Of a stretch of 64,000 bases of DNA, positions 16,455-24,889 are shown in pieces. The stretch is from Streptomyces sp. JJ38 (GTDB taxonomy: Bacteria; Actinomycetota; Actinomycetes; Streptomycetales; Streptomycetaceae). The first letter of the stretch is position 1. Every line of letters starts with the position of its first letter. Below the pieces are notes generated by a model. The model worked only from the letters and a program-made list of their open reading frames with translations, made no database searches and was not told the origin of the DNA. Position numbers and translations under genes: made by a program. The DNA is taken from contig NZ_JABLSI010000020.1 in assembly GCF_019303475.1 (NCBI RefSeq), positions 18,243 through 82,242 of the forward strand, written 5' to 3'.

Positions 16455-17058
16455 GGGTGGGCTCGGGAACGTCCATGGCCATCAGGCCCCGCAGGCCGGT
16501 GCGCAGGACGTGGGGGTCGAGCGGGCCGAAGAGCGCCTGCTGGACGAGGAAGCCCTGAGCGGCCCCGATCAGGGCCCGGGCGACGTCCTCGGCGGTGGCG
16601 TCTTTCGGCATCAGGCCGCGCTCCTGGTAGGTGTGCACGATCTTGATCCACGAGGAGAGCACCCGTGCGTAGCCCTCGCGCATCCGGGAGGCCAGCTCCT
16701 CGTTGCGCAGGGTCTCGGCCCACACCTGGAGGGCGAGGGCGGGAGTGGTGTCGGAGCGGCGGCCGAGCACCCGGCACAGGACGGCCGGAAGCAGCACGTC
16801 GGGCAGGGCCGGGTCCTCGGCGCGGGCGGCGTCGGCGAAGGCCGAGCCGACATCGTCGAACACCTCCATGGCGATCGCCGTGATCAGGTCGTCCTTGCTG
16901 CGGAAGTACCGGTAGACGGCTCCGGCGGACAGGCCGGTCTCCTGGAGGACGTCCTGCATGGACGTGGCGTGGAAGCCGTTGCGCGTGAAGCAGCGGCGGG
17001 CGCCGTCGAGGATCTGTCGACGGCGGGCGGCGAGGTGTTCCTGGGATACGCGGGCCAT
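16450..17058 (-). CDS. TetR family transcriptional regulator
   Basis: A 202-residue TetR protein with a clear N-terminal HTH (SMQDVLQETGLSAGAVYRYF, then RSKDDLITAIAMEV) and a C-terminal ligand domain. It is divergent from the YhgE/ABC-2-like membrane protein gene at 17160; the 101-base gap holds palindromes at 17072-17085 and 17125-17150. Probable repressor of itself and of the membrane protein. The ligand is unknown; TetR-membrane protein pairs often answer to toxic lipophilic compounds. Confidence 0.9.
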   Translation of the reverse strand: MARVSQEHLAARRRQILDGARRCFTRNGFHATSMQDVLQETGLSAGAVYRYFRSKDDLITAIAMEVFDDVGSAFADAARAEDPALPDVLLPAVLCRVLGRRSDTTPALALQVWAETLRNEELASRMREGYARVLSSWIKIVHTYQERGLMPKDATAEDVARALIGAAQGFLVQQALFGPLDPHVLRTGLRGLMAMDVPEPTH

Positions 17059-17071
17059 GGAGCAAAGCTAA

Positions 17072-17085
17072 AACGAACGTTCATT
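17072..17085. promoter_or_regulatory. TetR operator half of pair, proximal to regulator gene
   Basis: AACGAACGTTCATT, symmetric at 6 of 7 base pairs around GAACGTTC, 14 bases upstream of the TetR start at 17058. Shares CGAACG with the second site at 17125-17150. Confidence 0.65.
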
Positions 17086-17124
17086 CTTGACAAGGAGCGG
17101 CCGAGGCGAGACGCTGGAGGTCAG

Positions 17125-17150
17125 CCAAAACGAACGATCCTTCTTTTTGG
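17125..17150. promoter_or_regulatory. 26-bp palindromic TetR operator in front of membrane protein gene
   Basis: Palindrome centred on the GATC at 17136-17139, symmetric at 11 of 13 base pairs (arms begin CCAAAA and end TTTTGG). It ends 10 bases before the start codon at 17160 and touches the GGAGG ribosome site at 17149-17153, so bound repressor would block both transcription and access to the site. Confidence 0.72.
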
Positions 17151-17159
17151 AGGCCGACG

Positions 17160-18191
17160 ATGTCCACGGCGCACACCACCACCTCTCCCCCCGCCGCGCC
17201 GGACGCCGCCCCCGACCGGCCCGGCGACGGAATCCCCTTCGACCGCCGTCGGCTCGTCGCGGTCCTGGTCGTCACGCCGCTGATCGCGGCGCTGGCCCTG
17301 TGGGCGTTCGCGTGGCCGGCCAGCCGGATCGCCCCGCGTGACCTGCCGATCGGCCTCGTCGCCCCCGCCGGCGCGCCGATCGCGGAGAATCTGACCGGCG
17401 GCCCGGGCGAGGACGCGTTCGACGTCCAGCGCTACGACGACGCCGCGGCCGCGAAGGCGGCCATCGAGGACCGCGAGATCTACGGGGCCCTGGTCGCCTC
17501 CCCCGAGGGCATCCAGCTCCTGACCGCGTCCGCGGCGAGCCCCGCGGTCGCCCAGCTGCTGAACCAGGCCGTCGCCGCCCAGGCACCGCCGGGAGCGGAG
17601 GTCACCACCACGGACGTGGTCGCCCTGCCCGAGGACGACCCGCGCGGCACCGGCTTCGCCGCCGGGGCCCTGCCACTCGCCCTCGCCGGGGTGGCCGCCG
17701 GTGCGATCACCTTCGTCATGGGCCTGCGCGGCACCGTCGCCGCCGCCGCACTGACCGGCGCGGCGGCCCTGGTCGGCCTCACCGCGGCCGCGATCGAGCA
17801 CAGCTGGCTGGGCATCCTGACGGGCAACTGGTGGGCCGAGGCCGGCGTGCTGGGGCTGACGATCCTTGCGGTGGGCGCGACGGTCGCCGGCGCCGCGGCC
17901 CTGCTCGGCGCGCGGGGTATCGGGCTCGCCGCCCTGCTGATCGTGCTCATCGGCAACCCCTTCTCGGGCGTCACCTCCGCCCCCGAGCTGCTGCCCGGCG
18001 CCGCCGCCTGGACCGGCCAGCTGCTGCCGCCGGGCGCCGGCGGCTCGCTGCTGCGCTCCGTGGCCTTCTTCGACGGGGGCGGGGCGGCCGGGCCGGCCCT
18101 CGTCCTGACGGTGTGGGCGGTGCTGGGCCTGACGGCCATGATGCTCGGCGGCCACCTCAAGCGGGGCCGGGAGACGGCCCGAACCGCCTGA
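17160..18191 (+). CDS. YhgE/ABC-2 permease-like membrane protein
   Basis: A 343-residue protein with one N-terminal helix (LVAVLVVTPLIAALALWAFA), an extracytoplasmic segment of about 120 residues (DLPIGLVAPAGAPIAENL... QLLNQAVAAQAP), then five or six C-terminal helices. This is the plan of YhgE/Pip and ABC-2 type permease proteins, but no ATPase gene is adjacent, so transport is unproven. GGAGG 6 bases before the ATG. Divergent TetR and the overlapping palindrome suggest tight repression. An efflux or lipid-handling role would be inference. Confidence 0.75.
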   Translation: MSTAHTTTSPPAAPDAAPDRPGDGIPFDRRRLVAVLVVTPLIAALALWAFAWPASRIAPRDLPIGLVAPAGAPIAENLTGGPGEDAFDVQRYDDAAAAKAAIEDREIYGALVASPEGIQLLTASAASPAVAQLLNQAVAAQAPPGAEVTTTDVVALPEDDPRGTGFAAGALPLALAGVAAGAITFVMGLRGTVAAAALTGAAALVGLTAAAIEHSWLGILTGNWWAEAGVLGLTILAVGATVAGAAALLGARGIGLAALLIVLIGNPFSGVTSAPELLPGAAAWTGQLLPPGAGGSLLRSVAFFDGGGAAGPALVLTVWAVLGLTAMMLGGHLKRGRETARTA

Positions 18192-18205
18192 GCCTCACCC
18201 TCGCC

Positions 18206-18268
18206 CGCCGCACACCTCAGCGGCCCGGACACCGATCCCCGGCGTCCGGGCCGCTGAGGTGTGCGGCG
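18206..18268 (+). terminator. very strong terminator-like hairpin
   Basis: Perfect 25-bp stem (18206-18230 with 18244-18268) and a 13-base loop, 14 bases after the stop of the YhgE-like gene. No T-run. It separates this gene from the DUF6328-like gene that follows on the same strand. Confidence 0.85.
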
Positions 18269-18440
18269 ACACCGAAGCGCCGGCGTTCGACGCCCCCGGC
18301 CGCCAACCCCGCCCGCGGCCGGGACGCCGACAGCACCCCGCGCGCCGCCCAGGCCCTGGTGAGGTTGCCCGGGCGCCCCGAGGAGGACGGGGAGGGGTGA
18401 GGGGAGGACTACATCCGGGCTCAGCGGTCAGGCGTTGAAC

Positions 18441-18989
18441 ATGGAAGTGCACCACGGAGCCCGCAACGAGACACCGCTGGAACGTGACGACCGCAACTTC
18501 GGGGAGCTCCTCCAGGAGCTGCGGGTGATCCAGACCGGGGTTCAGATCCTGTTCGCCTTCCTGCTCACCCTGGCCTTCACCCCGCGCTTCCCGGAGCTCG
18601 ACGACTTCCAGCGCGGCACCTACATCACCACGCTGCTGCTGGCCGCCCTGACCGTCCTGCTCTTCACCGCGCCCGCCGTCGTCCACCGGCGGCTCTTCCG
18701 GCGCGGGGCCAAGCGCCGCGTGGTGGACGTCTCCGCCCGGCTGGCGGCGGCCGGTCTCGCGGTACTCGGCCTCGCGCTCACCGGGGCCGTGCTGCTGGTC
18801 GTCGACTTCGTGCTCGGCCGGGCCGCGGGCCTCACCGCGGCCAGCGCCACGCTGCTGGCCTGCGTCGGCCTGTGGCTCCTGCTGCCCTGGCACGTGCGGT
18901 CGGCCCACACGCGGACGCGGGCCGGTCTGGCCCGGGACCCGGCTCAGGCGCCCTCGGGCGCGCAGGACACCACGGAGCGCAAGGCCTGA
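18441..18989 (+). CDS. DUF6328-like membrane protein
   Basis: A 182-residue membrane protein with about four helices, beginning with a conserved charged stretch (NFGELLQELRVIQTGVQILF) and continuing FAFLLTLAFTPRFPELDDFQ. This pattern matches the DUF6328 group common in Streptomyces, as I recall it. ATG 18441 is chosen; TTG 18435 is in frame. The 3' end overlaps the convergent bioF gene by 46 bases. Function unknown. Confidence 0.75.
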   Translation: MEVHHGARNETPLERDDRNFGELLQELRVIQTGVQILFAFLLTLAFTPRFPELDDFQRGTYITTLLLAALTVLLFTAPAVVHRRLFRRGAKRRVVDVSARLAAAGLAVLGLALTGAVLLVVDFVLGRAAGLTAASATLLACVGLWLLLPWHVRSAHTRTRAGLARDPAQAPSGAQDTTERKA

Positions 18990-20089
18990 GCGACCTGCGC
19001 GTCGCTGAGGTCGGCCCGGGCGGTGAGCCGCAGCCGGGAGACGCCGTCCGGCACCGAGGGGGGCCGGAAGCAGCCCACCGCGAGCCCGGCCGCGCGGCAG
19101 TCGGCGGCCCACTGAAGTGCCGCCTGGGGCGACGGAGCCCGCACGGAGACGACGGCGGCCTCCGGCCGCCTGGCGGTCAGGCCCGCCGCGGTGAACCCCT
19201 CGTACAGCGCGAGGGCGACCTCGCGCACGCGCCGCGCCCGTCGCGGTTCGGCGCGCAGGAGGCGCAGCGCGGCCAGTGCCGCCCCGGCCGCAGCCGGTGC
19301 GAGCCCGGTGTCGAAGATGAACGTGCGCGCCGCGTTCGTCAGATGCTCGATCACCGCGGCCGGGCCCAGGACGGCGCCGCCCTGGCTGCCCAGGGACTTG
19401 GAGAGGGTGAGCGTCGCGACGGTCCCCGGAGCCCCGGACAGCCCGGCGGCGTCGAGCGTGCCGCGGCCGCCCTCGCCCAGGACGCCGAGCCCGTGCGCGT
19501 CGTCGACGAGGAGACCGGCCCCGGCCTCCCGGCACACCCGGTGCAGCCCGGCGAGGGGAGCGGCGTCCCCGTCGACCGAGAACACGGCGTCGGTGACGGC
19601 GAGGCCCGGCCCGGTGCGGTCGGCGAGCACCTTGGCGACGGCCTGCGGGTCCGCGTGCGGGGCGACGACGGTCTCGGCGCGGGCCAGTCGGCAGCCGTCG
19701 ATGAGGGAGGCGTGGTTGGCGGCGTCCGAGACGAGCAGGCCTCCGGGCGGCGCGAGGGCGGTGACGGCCGCGAGGTTGGCGGCGTAGCCGGAGGAGAACA
19801 CGAGCGCGGCCTCGAAGCCGCAGAAGGCGGCGAGTTCGGCCTCCAGCTCGGCGTGCAGCTCGGTCGAGCCGCTGACGAGCCGGGACCCGGTGGCGCCCGC
19901 GCCCCAGCGGCGCGCCGCCTCGCCCGCGGCGGTGGTCACCCGGGGGTCGCGGGCGAAGCCCAGGTAGTCGTTTCCGGCCAGGTCCAGGAGCCGGCCTTCC
20001 GGGGGGCGGGGTCGCAGCGTGCGGACCAGCCCGGCACTCCTGCGCTGCTCGCGGGCCGCTTCGAGCCACGCGAAGGGGTCGTCGGACAT
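18944..20089 (-). CDS. bioF: 8-amino-7-oxononanoate synthase
   Basis: PLP enzyme of biotin synthesis that condenses pimeloyl thioester with L-Ala. 381 residues. The PLP-Lys motif is TLTLSKSLGSQGG, the Asp-His region is LVDDAHGLGVLGEGG, and the N-terminal LDLAGNDYLGFARDPRVTTA is typical of the alpha-oxoamine synthase family. Start at 20089 is divergent from bioB; an inverted repeat lies between (20151-20166). Its 3' end overlaps the DUF6328-like gene. Together with bioB, bioA and bioD it completes the late biotin pathway. Confidence 0.93.
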   Translation of the reverse strand: MSDDPFAWLEAAREQRRSAGLVRTLRPRPPEGRLLDLAGNDYLGFARDPRVTTAAGEAARRWGAGATGSRLVSGSTELHAELEAELAAFCGFEAALVFSSGYAANLAAVTALAPPGGLLVSDAANHASLIDGCRLARAETVVAPHADPQAVAKVLADRTGPGLAVTDAVFSVDGDAAPLAGLHRVCREAGAGLLVDDAHGLGVLGEGGRGTLDAAGLSGAPGTVATLTLSKSLGSQGGAVLGPAAVIEHLTNAARTFIFDTGLAPAAAGAALAALRLLRAEPRRARRVREVALALYEGFTAAGLTARRPEAAVVSVRAPSPQAALQWAADCRAAGLAVGCFRPPSVPDGVSRLRLTARADLSDAQVAQALRSVVSCAPEGA

Positions 20090-20150
20090 GCGCCGGATAC
20101 TCCTCGCTCGTCGGTTCCCCCGAACCTAACGGGAGGGCCGCGGGTACGTC

Positions 20151-20166
20151 GTGTGGTAATCCACAC
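20151..20166. promoter_or_regulatory. inverted repeat in bioF-bioB divergent promoter region
   Basis: GTGTGGTAATCCACAC: 6-bp arms with a 4-base spacer, midway between the divergent bioF (start 20089) and bioB (start 20236) genes. A good candidate operator controlling both arms of the biotin cluster. It does not look like the TGAAC-N3-GTTAC type site of BioQ. The regulator is unknown. Confidence 0.6.
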
Positions 20167-20235
20167 ACCCCGATCGGCCCGTCTTGTGTCACCTCTCCTT
20201 GGCCCGAGGCTTGTCCGTGAGCGAGGATGCGCGCC

Positions 20236-21450
20236 ATGGACCTGCTGAACACGCTGGTGGACAAGGGGCTGCGGCGCGAGCTGCCGACGCGCGAGGAAGC
20301 GCTCGCGGTGCTGGCGACCTCAGATGACGAACTGCTCGATGTGGTGGCCGCGGCGGGCAAGGTACGCCGCCACTGGTTCGGGCGGCGGGTGAAGCTCAAC
20401 TACCTGGTGAACCTCAAGTCGGGCCTGTGCCCGGAGGACTGCTCGTACTGCTCGCAACGGCTGGGCTCGAAGGCCGAGATCCTCAAGTACACCTGGCTCA
20501 AGCCCGACCAGGCCGCGGAGGCGGCCCAGGCGGGGCTGGCCGGTGGCGCCAAGCGGGTCTGTCTGGTGGCCAGTGGCCGCGGGCCGACCGACCGCGACGT
20601 GGACCGGGTGTCGGAGACGATCGCGGCCATCAAGGAGCAGCACGAGGGCGTCGAGGTGTGCGCCTGCCTGGGGCTGCTCTCCGACGGCCAGGCCGCCCGG
20701 CTGCGCGAGGCCGGGGCGGACGCCTACAACCACAACCTCAACACCTCCGAGGCCACCTACGCCGACATCACGACGACCCACACCTACGCCGACCGCGTCG
20801 AGACCGTCCAGCAGGCCCAGGCCGCGGGCATGTCCGCGTGCTCGGGGCTGATCGCGGGGATGGGCGAGACGGACGCCGACCTGGTGGACGTGGTCTTCTC
20901 CCTGCGCGAGCTCGACCCGGACTCCGTGCCGGTCAACTTCCTGATCCCGTTCGAGGGCACGCCGCTGGCCAAGGAGTGGCACCTGACGCCGCAGCGGGTG
21001 CTGCGCATCCTCGCCATGGTCCGCTTCGTCTGCCCGGACGTCGAGGTGCGGCTGGCCGCGGGCCGCGAGGTGCACCTGCGGTCGATGCAGCCGCTCGCGC
21101 TGCACCTGGCGAACTCGATCTTCCTCGGCGACTACCTGACCAGTGAGGGCCAGGCCGGCAAGGCGGACCTGGAGATGATCGAGGACGCCGGCTTCGAGGT
21201 GGAGGGCGCCGACACCACGACCCTGCCCGAGCACCGGGCCGACGCGCTCGCGGCCGGCGGCTGCGGTTCGGGCGGCGGTGGCGGCTGCGCCCCCTGCGGC
21301 GACGCCGGTGCCGAGCCGGAGGCCGCGGCCGCCGAGACCGTCCCCGCGGGCGTCACGGCGGGCGAGGAGGCCGAGGCCGGGGTCGCGCGCACGGACCTGG
21401 TCGCCGTGCGGCGCCGGGGGGCCGGGACCGACCTGCCGCCCAATGCCTGA
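20236..21450 (+). CDS. bioB: biotin synthase
   Basis: Radical-SAM enzyme inserting sulfur into dethiobiotin. The CxxxCxxC cluster motif is C65-C69-C72 ([10 protein letters not shown]), followed by the family's [14 protein letters not shown]. 404 residues, longer than the usual 320-350 because of a C-terminal extension that contains [18 protein letters not shown] and ends AGTDLPPNA. Such tails occur in actinobacterial BioB; the three extra cysteines might bind metal or a cluster (inference). ATG 20236 is chosen because GAGG lies 9 bases upstream; ATG 20227 is in frame but overlaps that site. Confidence 0.94.
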   Translation: MDLLNTLVDKGLRRELPTREEALAVLATSDDELLDVVAAAGKVRRHWFGRRVKLNYLVNLKSGLCPEDCSYCSQRLGSKAEILKYTWLKPDQAAEAAQAGLAGGAKRVCLVASGRGPTDRDVDRVSETIAAIKEQHEGVEVCACLGLLSDGQAARLREAGADAYNHNLNTSEATYADITTTHTYADRVETVQQAQAAGMSACSGLIAGMGETDADLVDVVFSLRELDPDSVPVNFLIPFEGTPLAKEWHLTPQRVLRILAMVRFVCPDVEVRLAAGREVHLRSMQPLALHLANSIFLGDYLTSEGQAGKADLEMIEDAGFEVEGADTTTLPEHRADALAAGGCGSGGGGGCAPCGDAGAEPEAAAAETVPAGVTAGEEAEAGVARTDLVAVRRRGAGTDLPPNA

Positions 21451-22756
21451 GCCGCTCCCCCAAGGCCGGCTGCTGGCGCTGGACCGGCAGCACGTGTGGC
21501 ACCCGTACGGGCCCATGCCCGGGCGCGAGGCGCCCCTGGCCGTCGAGTCGGCGGCCGGGGTGCGCCTGCGGCTGATGGAGCCCGTCGCCGGACACCGCGA
21601 GCTCGTGGACGGCATGTCCTCGTGGTGGTCGGCGGTCCACGGCTACAACCACCCGGTGCTCAACGAGGCGGCGCGGGCGCAGCTGGACCGCATGAGCCAC
21701 GTGATGTTCGGCGGGCTCACCCACGAGCCCGGGGTCCGGCTGGCCAAGCGGCTCGTCGACGTGTCGCCGGAGGGCCTGGAGCACGTCTTCCTCGCCGACT
21801 CGGGCTCCGTGTCGGTCGAGGTGGCCGTCAAGATGTGCCTGCAGTACTGGCGTTCGCTCGGCCGGCCGCGCAAACAGCGGCTGCTGACCTGGCGTGGCGG
21901 ATACCACGGCGACACCTGGACACCGATGTCCGTGTGCGACCCGGACGGCGGGATGCACCACCTGTGGTCGGGGCTCCTGCCGCGGCAGGTCTTCGCTCCG
22001 GCGCCGCCGCCGGGCTTCGAGGCCGAGCCGGACGACGGGTACGTCCGGCGGCTGCGCACGATGGTCGCCGAGCACGCGGACGAGCTGGCCGCCGTGATCG
22101 TCGAGCCGGTGGTACAGGGCGCGGGCGGCATGCGCTTCCACTCCCCGGAGTACCTGAGGGTGCTGCGTGAGGCCTGCGACGAGCACGGGGTCCTGCTCGT
22201 CTTGGACGAGATCGCCACCGGCTTCGGCCGGACCGGTGCCTTCTTCGCCGCGGACCACGCCGGGATCAGCCCGGACGTGCTGTGCGTGGGCAAGGCGCTG
22301 ACCGGCGGCTATCTGACGATGGCGGCGACGCTGTGCACGAGCGAGGTGGCCCGCGGGATCTCCGAGGGCGAGGTGCCGGTGCTGGCGCACGGTCCGACGT
22401 TCATGGCCAACCCGCTGGCCGCCGCCGTGGCGGACGCCTCCGTGGAGCTGCTGCTGGCCCAGGACTGGGCCGGTGAGGTGGCGCGCATCGAGTCGGGCCT
22501 GCGCGAGGGGCTGGCGCCCGCGGCGGGGGCGCCCGGCGTGCGGGAGGTCCGCGTGCTGGGGGCGATCGGCGTCGTCCAGCTCGACCGGGAGGTCGACATG
22601 GCGGCGGCGACCCGGGCGGCGGTGGAGCACGGCGTGTGGTTGCGCCCCTTCAGGGACATGGTCTACACGATGCCGCCGTACGTGACCGGGGACGAGGACG
22701 TGTCCCGGATCTGCGCGGCGGTGTGCGCCGCCGCGGCCGCGGGGAGTGGCCGATGA
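21443..22756 (+). CDS. bioA: adenosylmethionine-8-amino-7-oxononanoate aminotransferase
   Basis: PLP aminotransferase (437 residues) making 7,8-diaminopelargonate with SAM as amino donor. Motifs: [14 protein letters not shown] near the N-terminus (BioA-type), the [15 protein letters not shown]sp region and the PLP-Lys in [16 protein letters not shown] 21443 overlaps the bioB stop by 8 bases, and the stop overlaps the bioD start, so bioB-bioA-bioD are translationally coupled. Confidence 0.95.
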   Translation: MPEPLPQGRLLALDRQHVWHPYGPMPGREAPLAVESAAGVRLRLMEPVAGHRELVDGMSSWWSAVHGYNHPVLNEAARAQLDRMSHVMFGGLTHEPGVRLAKRLVDVSPEGLEHVFLADSGSVSVEVAVKMCLQYWRSLGRPRKQRLLTWRGGYHGDTWTPMSVCDPDGGMHHLWSGLLPRQVFAPAPPPGFEAEPDDGYVRRLRTMVAEHADELAAVIVEPVVQGAGGMRFHSPEYLRVLREACDEHGVLLVLDEIATGFGRTGAFFAADHAGISPDVLCVGKALTGGYLTMAATLCTSEVARGISEGEVPVLAHGPTFMANPLAAAVADASVELLLAQDWAGEVARIESGLREGLAPAAGAPGVREVRVLGAIGVVQLDREVDMAAATRAAVEHGVWLRPFRDMVYTMPPYVTGDEDVSRICAAVCAAAAAGSGR

Positions 22757-23463
22757 CGGTCTGGTTCGTGTCCGGCACCGGGACGGAGATCGGCAAGACG
22801 GTGACCGTGGCGGCGCTGGCGGCCTGCGCGGTGGGCGCGGGCCGCAGCGTCGCCGTGCTCAAGCCCGCGCAGACGGGGGTGGCTCCCGGGGAGCCCGGGG
22901 ACGTGGCCGAGGTCCGGCGACTGGCCGGGGACGCGGTGACGGGCGTCGAGCTGGCCCGCTACCCCGAACCGCTGGCCCCCGAGACGGCGGCCCGGCGGGC
23001 CGGGCTGCCGTACCTCTCCCCGCCCGAGATCGCCGAGGCGGCCGGGAAGCTGGCGGCCGAACACGACCTGGTGCTGGTGGAGGGGGCCGGCGGGCTGCTC
23101 GTCCGGTTCGACGCGGCGGGAGCGACACTGGCCGACGCCGCGCGGCTCCTGGACGCTCCGGTGCTCCTGGTGGCGGCGGCGGGGCTGGGCACGCTGAACG
23201 CGACGGCGCTCACGGCCGAGGCGCTGCGGGCCCGTGGGCTGGCCTGCCCGGGCGTGGTCGTCGGCTCCTGGCCGGCGGTACCGGACCTGGCGGCGTACTG
23301 CAACCTGGCGGATCTGCCCGTATCGGCCCGGGCACCACTGCTGGGGCTGGTGCCGCAGGGGGCGGGTGCGCTCACGGGGCCCGGGTTCCGGGCCGCGGCT
23401 CCCGGCTGGCTGGCGCCGGAACTCGGTGGGGGCGGGTTCAGCCTCCCGCACGGGGACGGCTGA
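22753..23463 (+). CDS. bioD: dethiobiotin synthetase
   Basis: ATP-dependent ring closure of diaminopelargonate with CO2. 236 residues; P-loop [10 protein letters not shown] at residues 7-16, then KPAQTG and [11 protein letters not shown], all standard for BioD. ATG 22753 overlaps the bioA stop (ATGA). Last gene of the bioBAD operon. Confidence 0.95.
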   Translation: MTVWFVSGTGTEIGKTVTVAALAACAVGAGRSVAVLKPAQTGVAPGEPGDVAEVRRLAGDAVTGVELARYPEPLAPETAARRAGLPYLSPPEIAEAAGKLAAEHDLVLVEGAGGLLVRFDAAGATLADAARLLDAPVLLVAAAGLGTLNATALTAEALRARGLACPGVVVGSWPAVPDLAAYCNLADLPVSARAPLLGLVPQGAGALTGPGFRAAAPGWLAPELGGGGFSLPHGDG

Positions 23464-23519
23464 GGCCGCCGGGAGGCACGCGGCGGTGCCGGGGCGGCGG
23501 GCTCAGCGGAGGCGGCGGC

Positions 23520-23891
23520 TCAGCGGGTCCAGCCGCGCAGCTCCTCGGCGATCGCGGCGACGTCGGCCGTGCCGTCCTTCACCAGGCGGGCGAGGTCCCG
23601 TATCTGTTCGGGGGACGTCGTGACCTTCAGCCCGCTGGCGACGAGGTAGGCGTAGGCGACGGCGCTGGCGTACATGGCGTTGTACCGCTCCAGGGCCGGG
23701 ACGTGCAGCAGGAGCTGCAGGAGGGCCGCCGCCCGGTCGGCGGCGTCGGCGTAGACGGGGCGGCCGAAGACGGTGGCGCCGTGCCGGCTGACGGCGGCGA
23801 CCAGGGCGCCGTAGTCGGTGATCCGCGGATCTCCCGGCGTCTGTTCCTCGGCGACGATGAGCAGCCACGCGAGTTCGATGTGCAGGCTCAC
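23520..23891 (-). CDS. Fic/Doc-like toxin component with degenerate Fic motif
   Basis: A 123-residue all-helical protein resembling the short Fic/Doc toxins carried by streptomycetes (start HIELAWLLIVAEEQTPGDP, then ITDYGALVAAVSRHGATVFG). Doc enzymes carry HxFxDxNKR; at the matching place this protein has LLLHVPALERYNAMY, which keeps a His but lacks the Phe, Asp and NKR, so AMP/phosphate transfer activity is doubtful. GTG 23891 overlaps the antitoxin stop by 4 bases. Toxicity is inference from the pair arrangement. Confidence 0.75.
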   Translation of the reverse strand: MSLHIELAWLLIVAEEQTPGDPRITDYGALVAAVSRHGATVFGRPVYADAADRAAALLQLLLHVPALERYNAMYASAVAYAYLVASGLKVTTSPEQIRDLARLVKDGTADVAAIAEELRGWTR

Positions 23892-24139
23892 GTACGCGGC
23901 CGGCTCCCCCGCTCCCGGCCCGGATCCAGAGGTTCGGGGAACTCGTCGGCGAAGACGGCCTCGTACTGCTTCATGAAGTCGGCCGCGGCGTCGACGAAGG
24001 TGTGGCCCACCTCCCCGGCGTCCCGCTGGACGAGTTCCTCGATGTAGCGGTTGACGCTCACCCCGCGCTGCAGCGCCTGGCGACGCGCCGTCTCGGCCGT
24101 CGCCTCGTCCACCCGGACGTTGAGCTGTGTCTTGGCCAT
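23888..24139 (-). CDS. ribbon-helix-helix antitoxin
   Basis: An 83-residue protein with an N-terminal ribbon-helix-helix DNA-binding fold: MAKTQLNVRVDEATAETARR then GVSVNRYIEELVQRDAGEVG. The acidic C-terminal part (FVDAAADFMKQYEAVFADEF) is the likely toxin-binding region. First gene of the pair, coupled to the Fic-like toxin by a 4-base overlap. Expected to repress its own promoter, in the 90 bases shared with the divergent GNAT gene at 24233. Confidence 0.82.
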   Translation of the reverse strand: MAKTQLNVRVDEATAETARRQALQRGVSVNRYIEELVQRDAGEVGHTFVDAAADFMKQYEAVFADEFPEPLDPGRERGSRPRT

Positions 24140-24232
24140 GCCGCCACGCTAGCGCTTTCGCACTAGTAGGGGAAGGCCGCGGGAGCGGGACGGCACCGGC
24201 CGGGCTCGACATCGCGGCGGCGGAGTGCTGGG

Positions 24233-24673
24233 ATGCGAGGTATGGGCAGTCACGGTGACGAGGTGCGCGTCCGCACGGCCCGGATCGCGGACGCCGAGGC
24301 GGTGCTGGCCTTCTGGGGCGTGGCCGCCGAGGGCGTCAGCATCAGCGACGACCGGTCCGGGGTCACCGCGCTGATCGAGCGCGACCCGCAGGCGCTCCTC
24401 CTGGCCGAGCGGGGCGGGGAACTCGTCGGCACCGTCATCGCGGGCTTCGACGGCTGGCGCTGTCACCTCTACCGGCTCGCGGTCCACCCGGCCCACCGAC
24501 GGCAGGGCATCTCCACACTGCTGCTGGCCGCGGCGGAGAAGCGCTTCGCCGAGCTGGGCGGCCGGCGCGGCGACGCGATGGTGCTGGACCGCAACGAGTC
24601 GGCCCACCAGGCCTGGACGTCGGCGGGATACGCGCGGGAGCAGCAGTGGAGCCGCTGGGTCAAACACCTGTGA
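24233..24673 (+). CDS. GNAT family N-acetyltransferase
   Basis: A 146-residue acetyl-CoA-dependent transferase. The CoA-binding motif is LAVHPAHRRQGISTLLLAAA (R/Q-x-x-G/A), preceded by GELVGTVIAGFDGWRCHLYR. ATG 24233 has GGAG 7 bases upstream; ATG 24242 in frame is less well placed. Substrate unknown. A small hairpin (24670-24690) begins at its stop codon. Confidence 0.9.
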   Translation: MRGMGSHGDEVRVRTARIADAEAVLAFWGVAAEGVSISDDRSGVTALIERDPQALLLAERGGELVGTVIAGFDGWRCHLYRLAVHPAHRRQGISTLLLAAAEKRFAELGGRRGDAMVLDRNESAHQAWTSAGYAREQQWSRWVKHL

Positions 24674-24690
24674 GCCGCCCTGAGGCTCAC
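24670..24690 (+). terminator. small hairpin at the GNAT stop codon
   Basis: 7-bp stem GTGAGCC / GGCTCAC with a 7-base loop; the TGA stop is in the left arm. Weak terminator candidate. Confidence 0.4.
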
Positions 24691-24889
24691 CGGGCCGCAC
24701 GCGCCCGGGCCGCCGGCCCGCTGGGCCGCGCCCGCTGAGGAGGTGCGCTCCCCCTTCGGCTCGTACGCTGGGACCACCAGCCCACGACCGTGAGGAAGGG
24801 GGGCGGCGTCCCGCCATGGACGAACCTCCGGGTCCGCGGTGCCGAGCCCGCCGTGCGGCCGGCCGGTTCCACACGTCGGGGCCGAGGCG

